64,000 nt of DNA from QWHO01 sp021404945 (GTDB lineage Bacteria > Vulcanimicrobiota > Xenobia > Xenobiales > QWHO01), in contig CAUJEN010000027.1 of NCBI GenBank assembly GCA_963169765.1, positions 67,869 to 131,868 of the forward strand, in the 5' to 3' direction. Positions 24,935 through 33,002 of this stretch are shown one piece after another. Position numbers and translations under genes: made by a program. The stretch's first letter is position 1. Each line of letters begins with the position of its first letter. The notes under the pieces were generated by a model. It had not been told where the DNA came from. It ran no database searches and worked only from the letters and a program-made list of their open reading frames with translations.

Positions 24935-26002
24935 CTACTTGCGCGCCGCGATGAGATACTCCAGCTTCTCGGGGTCGGCTGAGATCTTGATCGGGATAAT
25001 CTCCTGATCGGCAGGGACATCCGGGGGCTCGGGCTCATCGGCCGGCAAGGGCTGATCGGTGATGAAGGCGATGGTCTTGCGCAGCACATCCGCGTGGGCT
25101 TTGACCTGCGTGTGGTTGACCCACCACTTGTGGCTGCGCTCGACTCCGGGAAGCTCGACGCTGCGGCGCGAGATCACCCCATCGCCACGAAAAGTGAGGA
25201 CGGTGCTATCAGACAGAGTGGGCACGCCGTTGCCATCCACCGTGAGCAGCTCGGCTCGCTCCTTCTGGCGCTGCAGGTTCTCGTTCAGACTGTGGACCAC
25301 GGGGTTGTTGGGTCGCCCGTCCGCTCCCACCCGGTCAGCTGACAGATCGCGCAGAGCCTGGTTGACCTCGGTATCCTGGAAAGGGGGGAAGATGGGCAAC
25401 CCGAGCTCGCGGAAGCGTAGCTCGAGGTCAGCCATGACGGTGCCGTGGTTTGGAGTACCGATCATGACGAGATGGCGCACCTTCTCGTCGCCCTGGTCGA
25501 GGTAGAGACGCGAGTCGAGACCGCCCTTACTGTGAGCGATCAAATCGACTTCCGCCGCCCCGGTAGCGCGACAGATCTGATTGACCGCCGCTCGCAACTC
25601 CGAGGCATTGGTGACCACGCTGTTATATGGGCGCTGAAACTGCATCTTGAACACCCGGCCCTCGGGATTGACCTGCGAGGTGCCGTCACCTTTGACGTTG
25701 CCGCCATTGGGGTTGATGCCGTCGCGTGTGAGCCAGTCTTCAAAAGCCTGCCAGTTCTCCGCAGCACCATTATAGCCGTGCACGAGCAACACCGGCCGGT
25801 CAAGCACGGGGGGATTCTCCTCGGGTAACTTGGCCGGCAGCTCGTCGGCCTGGGAAGCGAAGCTGGGGAAGGTAAATGCAACCGGCTCGTCGCCGGACAA
25901 GGCGAAGCGGTCCTCGACCGGAGGCGCTGGCGAGGCCGGGGGCGCCGGCGAGGCCTGCGAGTTCGGATGAAGCATCTGGGGGGGAATCTGCGTGACCTGC
26001 AC
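24935..26002 (-). CDS. Alpha/beta-hydrolase lipase/esterase with a non-Sec leader
   Basis: 355 residues. The lipase fold is shown by LLVHGYNGAAENW (oxyanion strand), the nucleophile elbow AHSKGG (first Gly of GxSxG replaced by Ala), the GTPNHGT segment of triacylglycerol lipases and a late His in the NHTQVKAHADV region. The first 40 residues are Pro/Ala/Ser-rich with the box EDRFALS and no hydrophobic signal, although such lipases are normally secreted. The GTG start has AAAGGAGAG 8 bases upstream. The tail after the catalytic domain is Pro/Glu-rich and acidic. It is divergent from the 38-residue-repeat gene across a 207-bp region with tandem operator-like repeats. Confidence 0.83.
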   Translation of the reverse strand: MQVTQIPPQMLHPNSQASPAPPASPAPPVEDRFALSGDEPVAFTFPSFASQADELPAKLPEENPPVLDRPVLLVHGYNGAAENWQAFEDWLTRDGINPNGGNVKGDGTSQVNPEGRVFKMQFQRPYNSVVTNASELRAAVNQICRATGAAEVDLIAHSKGGLDSRLYLDQGDEKVRHLVMIGTPNHGTVMADLELRFRELGLPIFPPFQDTEVNQALRDLSADRVGADGRPNNPVVHSLNENLQRQKERAELLTVDGNGVPTLSDSTVLTFRGDGVISRRSVELPGVERSHKWWVNHTQVKAHADVLRKTIAFITDQPLPADEPEPPDVPADQEIIPIKISADPEKLEYLIAARK

Positions 26003-26077
26003 GGGACGAACTCTCCTTTACCGGATCTGTGTGCTCCCGGAAGTCTAGCGTCCATGCCGTGGAAACGTGGTGTCAGA

Positions 26078-26179
26078 GTTGTTACCTTTTAACAGTCTCA
26101 GGCGGCCTTCCGCCCGCGAAGTTGCGTTTCTTCAGGGGAGAGTGGCGGCGGTTGTTACCATTTAACTGTTTCAGCCGGC
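26078..26179. promoter_or_regulatory. Tandem operator-like repeats in a divergent promoter region
   Basis: Two 29-bp near-copies lie 73 bases apart, starting at 26078 and 26151. Each begins GTTGTTACC, followed by TTTAAC after one variable base, and each contains the partial palindrome GTTAC...TTTAAC. They lie between the divergent lipase gene (start 26002) and the repeat-protein gene (start 26210). Operator function is inference from position and symmetry. Confidence 0.5.
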
Positions 26180-26209
26180 TTTCAGCCACTTCGCCTAAGC
26201 TTCCCGGGA

Positions 26210-27991
26210 ATGGAAGTACGCCCCGCTCTCTTTGCGCGCCCGGTGGCGGCCAGCTCGGACTATGACCGGGCGGTCAGCGCCTTCGTGAGCGAATCCAACT
26301 CGGCTGAAGGGCGCTCGCTCAAGATGCGGGGCATCGAGCGCCTGCGAGAGCTCAACCCGGCCCTCTCGGCCGAGCACGTGCGGGCCATCGCCTCCTTCGT
26401 GAACAACTCCACCGGGTTGGAGGGACGCAGCCTCAAGCTCGACGGTCTGGCCCGCATCATGCAGATCCAGCCTGCCCTGACGCCCTCGGCCATCCGCAGC
26501 CTGGCCGGAGCGGTGGACGAGAGTGAAACCCTGGAGGGCCGTCGGGCCAAGCTGCAGGGATTCCAGAGGCTCTACCAGGCCCAACCCGCCCTCTCCGAGG
26601 ACGTGCTGGGCGAGATGGGGCGCCTGGTCTGCGGCTCCAATGGGGTCGAGGGCTACTCCATGAAGTTCGACTACCTCTCGCGCATGCTGAAGGTGCAGCC
26701 GGGGCTCTCGGCCGACTTCGTGCGCCAGCTCAGGCTGCTGGTGGACGAGTCCAACGGAGTCAAGGGGCGCCGACTGAAGCTGCAGAACGTTCTGGCCATG
26801 CTGGAGAAGCAGCCCGGCTTGAGCCCGGCGATGCTGCGGGCCACCACCGGCTACGTGAACGAGAGCAACTCGCTGGAGGGCCGAGGCCTGAAACTGGGCA
26901 GCCTGGTCGGCATGCTCAGCAAGAATCCAGCCTTGAAGCCCTCTCAGGTCGAGGCCCTGGCCTCCGGGGTCAACGCCTGTCCGGGAATGCCATCGCGGCG
27001 AGCGGCCGTGGCCGGCTATGAGGCGGTTCTGGAGGCTGCTCCCGCCCTGGGACCCGACGTGCTGCGCGAGATGGGGCGCTTTCTCTCCCAGCCGGGCACC
27101 GACGTGGGCCGCACCGAGTACACCCGGATGGCCGTTCAGGTCGTGCAGGGCGATCCCGGTGTGAGCGCCAGCACTTTCGGCTACCTGCGCCAGGCGACCG
27201 CCGGCGCCTACACGGCCCTGGACGGCACGGCCCGGGCCACGCTGGCCTACAACGACCTCTTGATCGCGCGGGGACTCGGGAAACGGCCCGATGAGCTGGC
27301 CACCCTGAAACCTGCCGCCGGTGCCAGCGAAGGCGCCTGTCTGAGCCTTCCGCTTCAGGTGCTCGCGCAACTGCGTAACCGCCCCGAGCTCGAGCTGTGC
27401 CAGCGCAACATCGACGAAGCCCGCCAACAGGCCAATCGCTTCGAGCAGGCCCTGCAGGGCAGCACCGACCAGGTCATCCAGGCCAACTACGAACGCTACA
27501 GCCAGCTCTGGGAGCAACACCGCGAGGGCCTGAACGGGAAGCTGCAGCTGGCCGGGCTGGGCCTGGGAGTGGCGGCGGCGGTGGGCATGCTCTTCATCCC
27601 CGGGGTCCGCTCGCTGGCGGCCATCGGACTCTTTGGTGGGGTCTTCCTGGGCTCGCGACTGGCCAAAAAGCCGCTCCAAAAAATTCAGAACAAGAAGCTG
27701 GCCGGGATCATCAGGACCGAGATGGAGCCCGTGCGGGACGGCTGGAAAGCTCGTCAGGCGGCCCAGGAGGCCCAGCAGGTCCGGGTGGAGGCCTACCTGG
27801 CCGCCGACCTGTGGGAAACTCTGAAGACCGATCCCAATCGGATCCCCCCGGGCCAGAACGTGCGCGAGGGAGAAGATGCCGTCGTCATCGGCGGGATCCG
27901 CGTGCCCCGCCGTCGCCCAGAGCTCGACATCGCCGCGCCCCTGGGACCTCAGGGCTTCGACACCGCCAACCCCGGCCAGAGCCCCACCTGA
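26210..27991 (+). CDS. Unknown protein with about eight 38-residue helical repeats, a membrane hairpin and C-terminal GG motif
   Basis: 593 residues. Residues 24-330 are a run of 38-residue units. Each has an N/ES-x-x-EGR-x-x-K core, a helix, then QPALS or NPALS and a second helix; units 1-6 are well kept and later ones degenerate. A helical solenoid is the likely fold. Later come a Gln/Glu-rich helix, then a hydrophobic hairpin (LGLGVAAAVGMLF and SLAAIGLFGGVFLG), then a charged helix. The C-terminus has VVIGGIRVPRRR, the motif shared with three other proteins here. There is no Sec signal. The aminotransferase gene follows after 3 bases. No known family was recognised. Confidence 0.75.
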   Translation: MEVRPALFARPVAASSDYDRAVSAFVSESNSAEGRSLKMRGIERLRELNPALSAEHVRAIASFVNNSTGLEGRSLKLDGLARIMQIQPALTPSAIRSLAGAVDESETLEGRRAKLQGFQRLYQAQPALSEDVLGEMGRLVCGSNGVEGYSMKFDYLSRMLKVQPGLSADFVRQLRLLVDESNGVKGRRLKLQNVLAMLEKQPGLSPAMLRATTGYVNESNSLEGRGLKLGSLVGMLSKNPALKPSQVEALASGVNACPGMPSRRAAVAGYEAVLEAAPALGPDVLREMGRFLSQPGTDVGRTEYTRMAVQVVQGDPGVSASTFGYLRQATAGAYTALDGTARATLAYNDLLIARGLGKRPDELATLKPAAGASEGACLSLPLQVLAQLRNRPELELCQRNIDEARQQANRFEQALQGSTDQVIQANYERYSQLWEQHREGLNGKLQLAGLGLGVAAAVGMLFIPGVRSLAAIGLFGGVFLGSRLAKKPLQKIQNKKLAGIIRTEMEPVRDGWKARQAAQEAQQVRVEAYLAADLWETLKTDPNRIPPGQNVREGEDAVVIGGIRVPRRRPELDIAAPLGPQGFDTANPGQSPT

Positions 27992-27994
27992 GCC

Positions 27995-29122
27995 GTGCCA
28001 CGCCCCCCACGCGGAGCCCTGGCGAGCGACTTTTTGCTCGATCCCGAGGTCATCTTTCTCAACCACGGCTCCTTCGGCGCCTGTCCACGCCCTATCTGGG
28101 AGGTGTACCAGGCCTGGCAGCTGGAGACCGAGCGCCAACCGGTGGACTTTTTTGCGACTCGCTCGGAGAGCTTGCTGGCCGAGGCTCGCTCTGAGCTGGG
28201 AGAGTTTCTGGGCTGCCAGGGCGAGCAACTGGCCTTTGTGACCTGCGCCACGGTGGCCTGCAACATGCTGGCCCACGGCTGGCCCTTCCAGCCAGGGGAC
28301 GAGATTCTGGGCAACGACCACGAGTACGGCGCCTGCGAGCGGGCCTGGGAGTACCACGTCGCCCGCCGGGGCCTGACCTACCGACGAGCCACCCTCCGGC
28401 CCGGGCCCGACTGCGCCGAGCACCTGCTCTCTCAGGCGTCCCCGCGCACGCGGGCGATTTATTTGAGCCATCTCACCTCACCCACGGCGCTGGTGCTCCC
28501 GGTGCCTGAGATCGCTCGGCTGGCTCGGGCTCGCGAGATCCTGACCCTGGTGGACGGAGCCCACGCTCCCGGGCAGCTCGACTTGAATCTGGACGAGCTG
28601 GGCGTGGACGCCTACTTCGGCAACCTGCACAAATGGCTCAACACCCCCAAAGGCAGCGCCTTCCTGTGGGTGGCTCCCGAGCATTCGCCCGGCCTGCTGC
28701 CGCTGGTGGCAGGCTGGGGCTTCGAGCCCGAAGCGAGCTTCGCCAGCTGGCACGAGCGCTGGGGAACCCGCGACCTGGCCGCCTTCCTCTCCGTGTCGGC
28801 GGCGCTGGCTTACCATCGCGAGCGGCTGCCCCCCCCGGTGCGCCAGAGCTGCCAGGCAAGGGTCACCCGGTTCCTGGAGGCCGTGGGGTCGCAGCTCTAC
28901 CCATCGGCGGAGTGGTATCGACAGATGGGGGCAGCCCGGCTCGCGGACGGAACCGATGTCGATCATCTCAAGGTTCAGCTCTACCAGCGCTATCGGATCG
29001 AGATCCCGGTGTACCGGTTTGGAGACAAGCCCTGGATCCGGCTGTCGAGCCAGGCATACAACACCGATGAAGAAGCCGACTACCTGGTGGAGGCGCTCAG
29101 GAGCCTCAAAGCGCTGCCCTGA
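27995..29122 (+). CDS. Class V aminotransferase (isopenicillin-N epimerase/cysteine desulfurase-like)
   Basis: 375 residues from a GTG 3 bases after the preceding stop. The start FLNHGSFGACP is typical of the epimerase-like branch. PLP contacts are visible as VDGAHAPGQ (Asp for the pyridine nitrogen) and GNLHKWLNTPKGSAFLW (Schiff-base Lys). The C-terminal small domain ends in WIRLSSQAYNTDEEADYLVEAL. No SufE/NifU-type partner is near, so cysteine desulfurase activity is unlikely; a racemase, epimerase or lyase reaction is possible. Substrate unknown. Confidence 0.85.
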   Translation: MPRPPRGALASDFLLDPEVIFLNHGSFGACPRPIWEVYQAWQLETERQPVDFFATRSESLLAEARSELGEFLGCQGEQLAFVTCATVACNMLAHGWPFQPGDEILGNDHEYGACERAWEYHVARRGLTYRRATLRPGPDCAEHLLSQASPRTRAIYLSHLTSPTALVLPVPEIARLARAREILTLVDGAHAPGQLDLNLDELGVDAYFGNLHKWLNTPKGSAFLWVAPEHSPGLLPLVAGWGFEPEASFASWHERWGTRDLAAFLSVSAALAYHRERLPPPVRQSCQARVTRFLEAVGSQLYPSAEWYRQMGAARLADGTDVDHLKVQLYQRYRIEIPVYRFGDKPWIRLSSQAYNTDEEADYLVEALRSLKALP

Positions 29123-29165
29123 GCGCCTTCCCGTCTGGACGATTCGGCTCGGAGGGCGAGCTCAG
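29119..29165. terminator. Bidirectional stem-loop between convergent genes
   Basis: CTGAGC (29119-29124) pairs with GCTCAG (29160-29165). Inside, GCCTTCC pairs with GGAGGGC, leaving a loop of about 19 bases. It spans the 39-bp gap between the convergent aminotransferase and secreted-protein genes and includes both stops. Neither side has a T run, so termination is only suggested. Confidence 0.4.
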
Positions 29166-29587
29166 TCGGGGTCGACAACCTGATAATTGAACTGGAACGG
29201 TCCACCAACGCCCTCGCTCGGAATCATGCGTAAATAATAGATTCCGGCGGGATGGCGCCGTGTGAACTCGAGCGTGTTGCCGTCGCTCTCGGCCACGACC
29301 CGGTCCCAGACGCCTTCGGACTGGGCCCGGTAAAGGACCAGATGGTAGCGATGGTTGTCTTGCGGATTGATCTGGACGCGCAGCTGCTCATTATGCCTCA
29401 GGTTGAATCGGTAGTAGCCCCAGTAGGGATACATCACCTGCGGACCGCTGCAGGTTCCCGACTCCTCGAGAGGGAGGGCCTCACGAACATCCTCGGTGGA
29501 GATCAGAACATCACCGACTTCCGGGAGAGCCAGGCCCGGCGCCAGCAAGAGGGCACCGAGAGCCAGCACAGTGAACGCGTTCTTCAT
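29162..29587 (-). CDS. Secreted protein with a PPC-like beta-sandwich
   Basis: 141 residues. It has a classical Sec signal peptide (MKNAFTVLALGALLLAPGLA). The mature part is a single beta-rich domain: YYRFNLRHNEQLRVQI, then YHLVLYRAQ, TLEFTRRHPAGIYYLRMIP and FNYQVV. This resembles the bacterial pre-peptidase C-terminal (PPC) domain. ATG 29587 was chosen because AAGGAG lies 8 bases upstream. It contrasts with the many exported-type proteins of this window that lack such a signal. Confidence 0.7.
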   Translation of the reverse strand: MKNAFTVLALGALLLAPGLALPEVGDVLISTEDVREALPLEESGTCSGPQVMYPYWGYYRFNLRHNEQLRVQINPQDNHRYHLVLYRAQSEGVWDRVVAESDGNTLEFTRRHPAGIYYLRMIPSEGVGGPFQFNYQVVDPD

Positions 29588-29730
29588 CGACGACTCCTTT
29601 TTCAATCCTGGGTTGAAGGACTTTAACGCGCCGAGCGGGGACTCCTCCCCAGAAATGTCTACAATTTGGCAAGGCTCCTTTTACATTTGACCTCTAGATG
29701 GAACTTTGAATGGCCCTGAAATCATGATCG

Positions 29731-31053
29731 ATGCTGAGCCCCCTGCACAATGGCAATGTCGCCAATCAGGTCTACGGGTTCCTCCCTCAAGCGCAGAGCG
29801 GGGCTCCGGCCCTGCAGGGCCCCCAGGGCGACCAGACGCGCTTCTCGCCCGAGCTGCTCGACCCGATGGGCCTCAGTCCGGTGGCCGACATGAATGGCCT
29901 GCTCAACGGGCTGCGCGGGCTGACCGAGCCTGACCCCTCCCAGCGTCAACAAAAGCAACAACCCCAGCAGCCCCGCAGCGCCGAACAGACCCGCCAGGCT
30001 CAGCTCAAGGGCAACCTGGGCCGGGAAGACAAGCTGGCTGGCAAGCGGCTGCTAACCGAGCTCGATTCTCAGGAGCTGCAGCAGTTGTACGGCGAGCTCG
30101 GTCCCCTGATGGGGCGACTGGGAGCGGCTCGTCCCGAGGTGACCTTGCAGGAGGCCGCCGGCATCCACGACGTCTTCAAGGACGACGCCAACGCTGCCCA
30201 CCCCGTGGTGGAGTTCCTGTCCAACCGCAAGGACGTCAAGCTGAGCGAGACCTTCACCTCGGCCCCCGGCGGCGGGCGTCCCGAGCTCGAGCCCAGCCTC
30301 AAGGACGAGAGCTCGCGCCAGATGCTCATGCTTCGCCGCGACCTCAAACCTCGGGACGCTTCCAAGATGGGCAGCCGTTTCCAGTTTGCCCTGGGCGACC
30401 CGATGATGGCCGCCGACGCCTACAAGAGCACCGTGCCGATGCTGGCCAAGCGCAACGACATCCACCCCGAGACCATGAGCAACATGATGGACGGCATGGT
30501 ACGCACCATGGGCGAGCCAGCCGCGGCCCTGCGCACCTTCAAGAGCGGCACCAGGCTCATGGAGGAGCGCGGCAACGTGCAGCCGACTGATGTCAGCCGC
30601 CTGCTCGGGGGCGTGGCCAACCTGAGCAAGAAGGACGGAGGCATGAACCCGGCCCGGGTGGCCAACGCCTTCGAGGACGCCACCAACCTGCTCCGCGAGC
30701 AGCCCGGGCGCAGCATTCAAGATGTCATCTCGTTCACCGACATGCTGGGCGGGCCCGGTAGCGCAGGCGCGGCCGGTCCGGGAGGGCCGCAGGGCCAGGC
30801 CCCGGGCCAGCCAGGACAGCCGCCGGGACCTCAAGCTCAGGCGGGGCCCTCCATCGGCACTCCCTCCATCGGAGGCAAGCGCGACCGTCTGAGCATGTTC
30901 CAGCAGGGCCTTGCGCTGATGCGCTCGGCTCCCGACCTCAACGCGCAGAGCGTACACGCGCTGGTCACCGGCCAGCCGGCCGGCGCCCCGGGAACGGCCG
31001 GGCCAGCCCAGGCGGGTCCGCTGGTCCCTCCCCAGCCCGCTCCGCTTCCCTGA
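29731..31053 (+). CDS. Unknown Gln/Pro/Gly-rich protein with two or three 38-residue helical repeats
   Basis: 440 residues, without signal peptide or membrane span. The leader is Gln/Ala/Gly-rich and ends in DQTRFSPEL, resembling the leader box of neighbouring proteins. The helical part includes units of about 38 residues: PETMSNMMDGMVR...PAAALRTFKSG, PTDVSRLLGGVANL, PARVANAFEDATNLL. Two Pro/Gly-rich linkers, containing SIGTPSIGGKRDRLSMFQQGL between them, form the C-terminal third. The start lacks a good ribosome site. No family was recognised. The unit length equals that of the repeats in the protein at 26210, but the sequences differ. Confidence 0.65.
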   Translation: MLSPLHNGNVANQVYGFLPQAQSGAPALQGPQGDQTRFSPELLDPMGLSPVADMNGLLNGLRGLTEPDPSQRQQKQQPQQPRSAEQTRQAQLKGNLGREDKLAGKRLLTELDSQELQQLYGELGPLMGRLGAARPEVTLQEAAGIHDVFKDDANAAHPVVEFLSNRKDVKLSETFTSAPGGGRPELEPSLKDESSRQMLMLRRDLKPRDASKMGSRFQFALGDPMMAADAYKSTVPMLAKRNDIHPETMSNMMDGMVRTMGEPAAALRTFKSGTRLMEERGNVQPTDVSRLLGGVANLSKKDGGMNPARVANAFEDATNLLREQPGRSIQDVISFTDMLGGPGSAGAAGPGGPQGQAPGQPGQPPGPQAQAGPSIGTPSIGGKRDRLSMFQQGLALMRSAPDLNAQSVHALVTGQPAGAPGTAGPAQAGPLVPPQPAPLP

Positions 31054-31214
31054 GAGGGCCGGACCCCCTGCGGCTCTGTGGGTGGGCTTGCGACGTCGAT
31101 CCGTCCCCGCCCCGTTTGAGCCAATAAGACTCTCTGCGCTGGCGTCAACAATGAATGGACTCACCGGCCGATGGAGCAGGGCCTGACCCTGAAGGAGCAA
31201 ATCCTCCACTGTCA

Positions 31215-32522
31215 ATGGCCACCCTGCTCTTTGCGACCCAGCCCGGCTCGGGTCACTTCAACCCGCTCTTGAGCATCGCGAGAAAGATGGAGGCTCAGGG
31301 CCACCGCACCGCGTTCACCTGCTCGGGACCGCCCGATTTCCACGAGCAGGTCCGCCGGGCCAGGGTCGAGCTTCATCCCCTCCCCCAACCCCTCTCGATC
31401 ACCGTTCCCGCAGCCCTGCTGCTGCCCTACACGAGCGGAGTGTTGGAGACCATGGTGGCCTTGCTGGTCTTCACCGGGGACCTGGCGGCCCACGCCAGAG
31501 CGCTGGCAGCCCTGCTGGCCGACTGTCGCCCGGACGCGGTCGTCTGCGACTTTGCCTTTCCGGCGGCGGCCCTGGCTGCCGAGCGAGCCGGGCTCCCCTG
31601 GGTCTCGGTCTACCACGCAGGTCTGGCCTACCGAGGTCCCTGCGTCCCCCCGCTGGGCTCGGGCCTGCCCATCGGCGGCCCGTGGGGCTGGCGCGGCCGG
31701 GTCGCCGGGTGGATGGAGCGAGTCGGCAACAGCCTGCTGAGCCAACGGATGAGCAGGGCCCGAGCCAGGCTCGGCCTGCCCCCCGTCAAGCGAGATTACT
31801 TCTGGACCTCCCCCTGGCTGACGCTGGTGCTGAGCGCCGAGGCTGTGGAGGCCCCGCGTCATCCGCTCACGGCCGAGACCTGCTTCATCGGGCCCTGCTT
31901 CGGTGAGCGCTCGGGCGAGCAGCTCGCGCTCGAGCGCCGCTTCCCTGAGCGCCCGCTGGTTTACGTCTCACTGGGAACCGTGTTCAATCGAAAGCCGGAC
32001 GTCTTTCACCGCATTCTGAACGGGTTGCAAGAAGATTGCGAGCTGGTCGTGAGCGCGGGGGGCGCCTTCCCGACCCTGAGCGCGAGGCGCTACCTCCCTT
32101 CAGTGCACCTTTTCCCCCGGGTGCCCCAGGTCGATCTACTCCCCCGGGTGGACGCGGTCGTCAGCCACGGCGGCAACAATACCATCAACGAGACCCTGGC
32201 CGCAGGCAAGCCATTGCTGGTCTTGCCGGTGGGAGGCGAGCAGCAGGACAACGCAAGCCGGGTAGAGTTTCTGGGCGCCGGGTTGCGGGCCACTCTGAAC
32301 GCCCCCGCCGCCAAGATCCGTGCCCTGGTAGGGCGTCTGGTCCACGAGCCGAGCTTTCGCGACTCGGCCTCGGCCTGCGCCGGGGTGCTGGCCGAGACCC
32401 GGGGCACCGAGACGGCCCGCTTGCTTATCGAGCGTCTGCTCGAGACCGGCCGTCCGGTCAGCCGCGCGCCCGGCTTTCCCCAGACCATCACCTCGCGCAC
32501 CGGACTGCCCTGGGAGGTCTGA
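31215..32522 (+). CDS. UDP-glycosyltransferase of the GT1/MGT type
   Basis: 435 residues. The GT-B fold is shown by the N-terminal ATQPGSGHFNPLL and the C-terminal donor-binding region: VYVSLGTVFNR, LFPRVPQVDLLPRVDAVVSHGGNNTINETLAAGKP and LPVGGEQQDNASRV, with the conserved His-Gly-Gly and the E/D-Q-x-x-N positions. Relatives glycosylate macrolides, carotenoids or sterols; the acceptor is unknown. ATG 31215 begins the fold exactly. An AAGGAG lies about 17 bases upstream. No biosynthetic cluster surrounds it. Confidence 0.87.
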   Translation: MATLLFATQPGSGHFNPLLSIARKMEAQGHRTAFTCSGPPDFHEQVRRARVELHPLPQPLSITVPAALLLPYTSGVLETMVALLVFTGDLAAHARALAALLADCRPDAVVCDFAFPAAALAAERAGLPWVSVYHAGLAYRGPCVPPLGSGLPIGGPWGWRGRVAGWMERVGNSLLSQRMSRARARLGLPPVKRDYFWTSPWLTLVLSAEAVEAPRHPLTAETCFIGPCFGERSGEQLALERRFPERPLVYVSLGTVFNRKPDVFHRILNGLQEDCELVVSAGGAFPTLSARRYLPSVHLFPRVPQVDLLPRVDAVVSHGGNNTINETLAAGKPLLVLPVGGEQQDNASRVEFLGAGLRATLNAPAAKIRALVGRLVHEPSFRDSASACAGVLAETRGTETARLLIERLLETGRPVSRAPGFPQTITSRTGLPWEV

Positions 32523-32573
32523 GCCAGCTGTCGTGGAAGCCCGATTTTTCACCACGATGAGGAGGCCACCAGG

Positions 32574-33002
32574 ATGAATCGACGCCAGTTCAACGCCATG
32601 CTGCTCTCAGCCGCCGTGCTGAGCCTGACCGGAGGCGCGCAAGCGAAGGAGCTGGCCCCCGGCCTCACCGAGGAGATGCTCAAGACCCTCGACCCCGTCG
32701 TCGAGCGCCTGGTGAAAGCCTACAACGAAGGAAACTGGAAAGTGTTCTACGCTGACTATGCCAAAGCGATGAGCGCGCTGGCCACCGAACAGGCTTTCAA
32801 CTCGCTCTACACCAACATGTACAAAAAGCAGTTCGGCACCATCAAGACCCGCAAGCTGAACACCCAGCGCACCACGATGCCCGGCGAGATGAACGGGCTG
32901 ATCGTTTACGACGTCACCTGCAGCAAGAAGAACGGCATCCTGGCCGTCAACTGGATGAAGGAAGAGGGGAAGTGGAAGGTTCAGCAGGTCCAGCTTCAGT
33001 AG
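32574..33002 (+). CDS. Small secreted protein with an NTF2-like/DUF3887-type fold
   Basis: 142 residues. The N-terminus MNRRQFNAMLLSAAVLSLTG has a twin-Arg start and a hydrophobic core, ending AQA, so export by Tat or Sec is likely. The mature part (LVKAYNEGNWKVFYADYAKAM... and a C-terminal GKWKVQQVQLQ strand) follows the helix-then-sheet pattern of small NTF2-like domains. GAGGAGG lies 8 bases before the ATG. Its 3' end overlaps the convergent 1477-residue gene by 56 bases. Function unknown. Confidence 0.7.
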   Translation: MNRRQFNAMLLSAAVLSLTGGAQAKELAPGLTEEMLKTLDPVVERLVKAYNEGNWKVFYADYAKAMSALATEQAFNSLYTNMYKKQFGTIKTRKLNTQRTTMPGEMNGLIVYDVTCSKKNGILAVNWMKEEGKWKVQQVQLQ

